Shown here piece by piece: positions 60,333 through 64,000 of a stretch of DNA of 64,000 nucleotides (position 1 is the first letter of the stretch; each line of letters opens with the position of its first letter). A model generated the notes under the pieces. The model made no database searches, was not told the DNA's origin, and saw only the letters and a list, made by a program, of their open reading frames with translations. The stretch is from Lineus longissimus (Eukaryota > Nemertea > Pilidiophora > Heteronemertea > Lineidae): the NCBI RefSeq assembly GCF_910592395.1, contig NC_088310.1, positions 26,119,491 through 26,183,490 on the forward strand, in the 5' to 3' direction. The position numbers and the translations under genes are program-made.

Positions 60333-61724
60333 TTATCTAACCATAAAAACAATCAATGTACCAACAACTGAGTAAAGCATGAATTTAATTGTTTCATGAG
60401 TATCATCCACCTTCTCAACTTTGGTGTCAAGTTTAGTAGTAGTAGGAGTATTCTTTGAGGTTTCAGTTGTTTTTGGTGTATCAACATTACTCTTTGGTGT
60501 ATGACTGGTCTCGAGCTCTGCTCTCAGGACGAAGTCCGTCTTGACAGTACCAACGCTACTCTTAACTCTTATTTTCTTAGAACTATTTCCTTCCATCAGT
60601 GGTGGTGGTAAGGTCTTTTTGTGGTTAATGTCATTCTTACCGGGTTTAGCATTTTTTGGTGCTATTAAAATGTTATTATTGTAGTTATCCAGCTTACCAA
60701 TAACGAGTACCATATTTGATCCTATGACATACAATCCTGGTGCTATTACATAATCTAGTCTTGTATGAGTGTCACTCACTGCTTTTTGGTATCTTTGAAT
60801 TGAAGTGGGAATATCAGGATGTTGATTAATCGAGTCCTTTAATAGTTTGTTAAATTCCTTCTGAGCATCCAATTCTGTACCCGGTACTCCAATTATTGGT
60901 GTTCTGGTCAACGCCTGAGCACCCAGAATACAGTATACATATGTTCTTATTGTGTCATTCAACCTCTCTATTCCAGGATTAGAGAAACCTCTTGTTTTAA
61001 ATATCATGAATTGTTGATAGGTTTGACATTCATTTTGTGTAATTACATCAAATACATTCTTGTGTTGTTTCACATTATCCTTGATGAAAGTATCTGGATA
61101 TTTGAAATTAGCCATTCCAGCATCCCAGTCTTTACTGAACATCGGTGGCATTCTATTTTCATGAACTTGCATGAGGAAGAAATTGATTTTAGAATCATTG
61201 ATGTAATATCCGGGATCAGTTATGTCCGGGTTGTAATCCGGTACACTCCATGACCTCCAACCACCGTTATTTTCAAACACCGAGAAATCATATTCGTCTT
61301 TTAAACCAAATTCACTCAATAACCCTCCTAGTTTCCTACGGTTAATGTTATTGTTTGTCTCATTAAAATCACTTTCACCTGGAATTGGTATCTCTAGATT
61401 CTTCATGATCTTCAATATTTGATAGTAAACATGAAACCTGTAAATTGACCTTATCAATGGGTCACTGTGATTCAAGTGATCGTCTATTGAAATACCACAA
61501 CCTGTTGTAGCAAACCAAACAGCCATGTTAAATTGGTTCTGGTAAAACGATAATGGATTCTTTTCCAGTCGCAGACAGTCTTTCTTATTTTTCAGGCTCA
61601 AAAACCCAGGTGTTATCTTAGTTTCTTGTAGCCTGAAGAAATTGTTACTGTTAACAGTTACTTCTAAATTAAAGAAGTCATAGGTGAATTTACTTTTATG
61701 TTGATTTGCTATTGGATAATACAT
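60333..61724 (-). CDS. Element large protein with C-terminal membrane anchor (463 aa)
   Basis: The first about 340 residues form one folded region with few charged repeats (NMAVWFATTGCGISIDDHLN, RSIYRFHVYYQILK, PGIERLNDTIRTYVYCILGA). A Thr/Lys-rich linker (about 400-440) leads to a terminal membrane segment (FMLYSVVGTLIVFMV). I recall similar uncharacterised ORFs in cnidarian genomes, unverified. It could be a structural virion protein. The double-hairpin motif lies in the linker. Start context AATTAAATG. Confidence 0.58.
   Translation of the reverse strand: MYYPIANQHKSKFTYDFFNLEVTVNSNNFFRLQETKITPGFLSLKNKKDCLRLEKNPLSFYQNQFNMAVWFATTGCGISIDDHLNHSDPLIRSIYRFHVYYQILKIMKNLEIPIPGESDFNETNNNINRRKLGGLLSEFGLKDEYDFSVFENNGGWRSWSVPDYNPDITDPGYYINDSKINFFLMQVHENRMPPMFSKDWDAGMANFKYPDTFIKDNVKQHKNVFDVITQNECQTYQQFMIFKTRGFSNPGIERLNDTIRTYVYCILGAQALTRTPIIGVPGTELDAQKEFNKLLKDSINQHPDIPTSIQRYQKAVSDTHTRLDYVIAPGLYVIGSNMVLVIGKLDNYNNNILIAPKNAKPGKNDINHKKTLPPPLMEGNSSKKIRVKSSVGTVKTDFVLRAELETSHTPKSNVDTPKTTETSKNTPTTTKLDTKVEKVDDTHETIKFMLYSVVGTLIVFMVR
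60513..60537 (-). other. Double-hairpin motif, copy 5
   Basis: GGAC-TTC-GTCC, spacer TGA, GAGC-AGA-GCTC. It lies in the sense strand of the 463-residue protein gene, where it reads TDFVLRAELE, a third reading of the motif. Confidence 0.75.
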
Positions 61725-61847
61725 TTAATTTACTTGAATTTTTCCTTGAATTTTGGATAATGAAGACATTAAAAAAGCCATTTTAATGGAATAACCCATT
61801 GAGCTCTAGTATTCCCTCACCATTTCATTGGGAATCGCATGAATGAA

Positions 61848-61975
61848 AGAATAGTAGTATTGTGGTGGATGGTTCTTTGGGGTTGTAGGCTAATTTAGGG
61901 CAAAGACCTGTAAGGTCTTTGGTCAAAAGGGCCTAAAACCTAACCTAGTTCCTACCACCACAATACTACTATTCT
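61848..61975. repeat. Terminal palindrome at right edge of the element
   Basis: Perfect 21-nt arms (AGAATAGTAGTATTGTGGTGG at 61848-61868, complement at 61955-61975; shown without spacing for identification of the arm) enclose further partial pairing and an inner hairpin AAAGACCT-GTA-AGGTCTTT. The outer arm ends one base before the sequence that resumes unit C. Confidence 0.85.
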
Positions 61976-62411
61976 CACATCAATCTGTATTTTACAGAGA
62001 CCATGGATGCATCGGTATATGTATTTAAACCAGAGTATAGTAGAGCCAAACTGTGATTAGGGGAACATGACAACTTCATGACATCTAAATTGACAGGGTC
62101 AAGCGGTATGATATCAAATTATATAAACATTTGTGTGATGGAATAATCAAAACAAGAGCAGTAAAAGTTATTCACTTAAAGAACACCACGCGATACATAC
62201 ACGTAAATTAAGGTTACTTCATCACGATGCGGATGACGAAGAACCACACAGGTCTAGTGATAAATGGAGTGGTTGACGAGTTGATGGACGAACGGACCGG
62301 AGTAGCCAGGTGGATTGATCATTCTGCTATTTCGACAGAAATAGTTAGCACACTATGCAGCTTGCGTTTTGTGCCTTGAGTCTCTGGAGCTTCTAATTGG
62401 AGCTTCTAATT

Positions 62412-64000
62412 CTAGACGATGCGAATGGTGTAGAACTGTCCGCATAATTCCTTAGACACTTCAACTTTCGTGGTGGCGAGAACAAAACTAAAGTCATCAA
62501 CACGCCATTCTCGTTCCTGGCATTTAGTATACTCGTCCCCATCCTCTGACGACACAAGTTGCTTGTAGCTAAAAGCAAGGAACACAAATGGTGATCAAAT
62601 AGATAGATAATTTGAAATAACTAGTGTCATCCCGGCGAAACGGGACTGGTGGAGTGTGAAAGGACAAAGTTAACGTCTTACAAAAGTACCGTATGTGATT
62701 GGACAATTACTGATCCGACATCCTCCGAGAAAAAAACCGGATTGTTCCTGATTGGCCAACATGACCGGAAGTCGCCCCAAAAGTGCTTTAGAAACTGCCT
62801 TTTTGGTCGAAAATAGAGTTATTCGGAAGTAAAGCTTACTTTTCATCCTTGAGAATACTCCTATCCATGATTTTAGCCATCAGATCCTTGACCACAAGCA
62901 CCTTATCAAAGTCTTGCGTCAATTTATCGAAGTCATCGCTCTCCTCCATATTGATAACCAATGGTTTGCCAAACCTGGGAAGAGAACGATGAGAAGGATA
63001 CGTGTCAAAAAATGCGCCAACTTGCATAGCAAGTTTCATCAAAGGAAACCGAAGTATCGACGATTGCGTCTCTGCAGTTAAAGAGATTGTAACTGTAAGT
63101 AAGTTTGTTTGGACAGTGTCTGGAGTGTGGATTTACCCCATGAACTTGACCTTCCTCCATATATATACATGTAGGTCCTAGAACCAGAAAAAATGTCATA
63201 AGTAATAGTTTATGACAGGCTAGAACTGCTGATGATATCAAGATTGAGCGAAGGGATAGCAATGATTTTCCGAAGTTCAGATCCAGTTTCCACACAAGAT
63301 GCGATGGCATGCAGAATTTAAGCAGTTCTTTTACCGGATGATCCACATACCTGATAGAGCCCATTACAGCTCTTCTGATAGGAGGTCCCTGCATGTCCAA
63401 GGCGGGTGCTGCCGCGAACAGCACATTTGTGTCGCGGTACTTTAGGAAAGTGACGGCGTTACCAGATTGGTCGATGATGAGTGGCCACCTGGAAGTAAGC
63501 ATCAAAAATTGAATCATACTCAGCCAAAACTCACTTACATTTGTATCATTGTATGAAGTATTTCAATATACTTTATTGACGACGTTTTTTCATATCTCAA
63601 ATTCCTCGTACAGTAGGCTACAACTTAGTTTAGTAGACGATTTATGCACAGGACTTTGGACGACAGACCTTCGCAGACTGTAATTGTAATTTGTCGTTCG
63701 TAGGGGTCGCAAAACTGGTCAGTTTGGAAGAGAAACCACCAAAGCAACAGGACGATAGGCAGCATGTTGGTTGGTCAGCGAGGGTCCTGAAGGGATGTGT
63801 CCGGGAAGAACACAAAAAACAGGAGGACTTACCGTCCCGAAGATTTCAATTCGTCACTATCAAGAGTGTTAGCAAGTGCTTTTAGTCCAATCTCAACTCC
63901 CATCATTACCAATGATTCCTTGGGTTTCTCTGAAAATATAAGACAGGACCAAAATAAGTACCTCATCAATTTGATGGAATACCAACACTTGCAACAGCTC
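62412..64000 (-). CDS. Small dynein/AAA-like protein, copy C, 5' end outside window
   Basis: Exons 2-5 match copies A and B closely and are intact; the tail-encoding exon 1 lies beyond the window edge. The gene begins about 440 bp from the right end of the virus-like insert, so its coding part was not hit. Confidence 0.7.

Larger units (their letters stand above)
50498..61976. mobile_element. Virus-like element of unrecognised family, rearranged, inserted in unit C
   Basis: Comparison with units A and B defines both edges: left just after CACTGATGATG, right just before CACATCAATCTG. The insert carries seven intronless ORFs, one (+) at the left and six (-) at the right, most with gaps of only 10-100 bp. 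They include capsid-like, membrane-lytic-like and membrane-anchored products. A 411-bp inverted duplication flanks about 3.8 kb of host DNA inside it. Palindromes sit near both edges. No polymerase, integrase, ATPase or protease gene is visible, so it is not a complete Polinton/Maverick. It could be a non-autonomous relative, a virophage-like integrant, or a fragment of an unknown DNA virus. Confidence 0.72.
45623..64000. repeat. Tandem segmental duplication, unit C, interrupted and running off the window
   Basis: Unit C matches A and B from 45,623 to about 50,497 and again from about 61,976 to the window end. Between these points lies 11.5 kb absent from A and B, and about 340 bp of the unit (40,862-41,203 in B) is missing. 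The AAA-like gene continues beyond the window. Confidence 0.9.

Noticed and set aside
56165-60537. Double-hairpin motif as a hammerhead ribozyme
   Set aside because: CTGA and a following GA are suggestive, but the core CTGANGA and GAAA sequences are not present.
50498-61976. Classification as a canonical Polinton/Maverick
   Set aside because: No PolB, retroviral-type integrase, packaging ATPase or adenain-type protease could be seen, and the two edges do not share a terminal inverted repeat.

Overview
The window is nuclear DNA of an intron-rich animal, most probably a marine invertebrate (lophotrochozoan or ambulacrarian; the sequence does not decide). The evidence is multi-exon genes with GT-AG introns, a histone gene with an animal 3' stem-loop, an invertebrate-type peptide GPCR, a lysine tRNA pair, many short inverted-repeat transposons, and frequent TAGGCCTA and ACATGTA words. 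Nothing is bacterial.

Layout. 0-8.2 kb: a sperm-type linker histone H1 on the minus strand with a readable promoter and 3' processing signal, a decayed LINE 3' end, and a complete 12-exon zinc-transporter gene (SLC30A6/ZnT6) on the minus strand. 9.6-14.0 kb: a complete 10-exon secreted astacin protease (astacin-EGF-CUB-TSP1), minus strand. 14-26.3 kb: mostly non-coding, with two identical tRNA-Lys(UUU) genes and several MITEs.

26.3-64 kb: a tandem triplication with a unit of about 9.65 kb (A from about 26,321, B from about 35,995, C from about 45,623). Each unit carries a peptide-type GPCR (+), a secreted Ig-domain protein (-), and a small protein with an H1-like Lys/Ala/Pro tail joined to a dynein/AAA-like domain (-). 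The copies are nearly identical, but the Ig gene of unit C differs from A and B mostly by amino-acid-changing substitutions.

Unit C is interrupted between about 50,498 and 61,976 by 11.5 kb absent from A and B. This insert holds intronless, closely packed ORFs that look viral: a truncated capsid-like protein, a Pro/Gly-rich protein with amphipathic and membrane helices, two C-terminally anchored membrane proteins, a coiled-coil protein, a Gln/Asn-rich membrane protein and a Cys-pair protein. No polymerase, integrase, packaging ATPase or protease is visible. It ends on the right in a palindrome and carries a 100-bp palindrome near the left end. A 411-bp inverted duplication splits it around about 3.8 kb of ordinary host DNA with part of another host gene. 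A short double-hairpin motif recurs six times in it, in both orientations and in different reading frames, with one compensatory base-pair change. This element is the best candidate for an undescribed system here.

The host genes do not form a pathway. H1, ZnT6 and astacin are unrelated neighbours. The triplicated GPCR, Ig protein and AAA-like protein are kept together by duplication. Function calls rest on sequence reading and remembered family features; no database search was possible.
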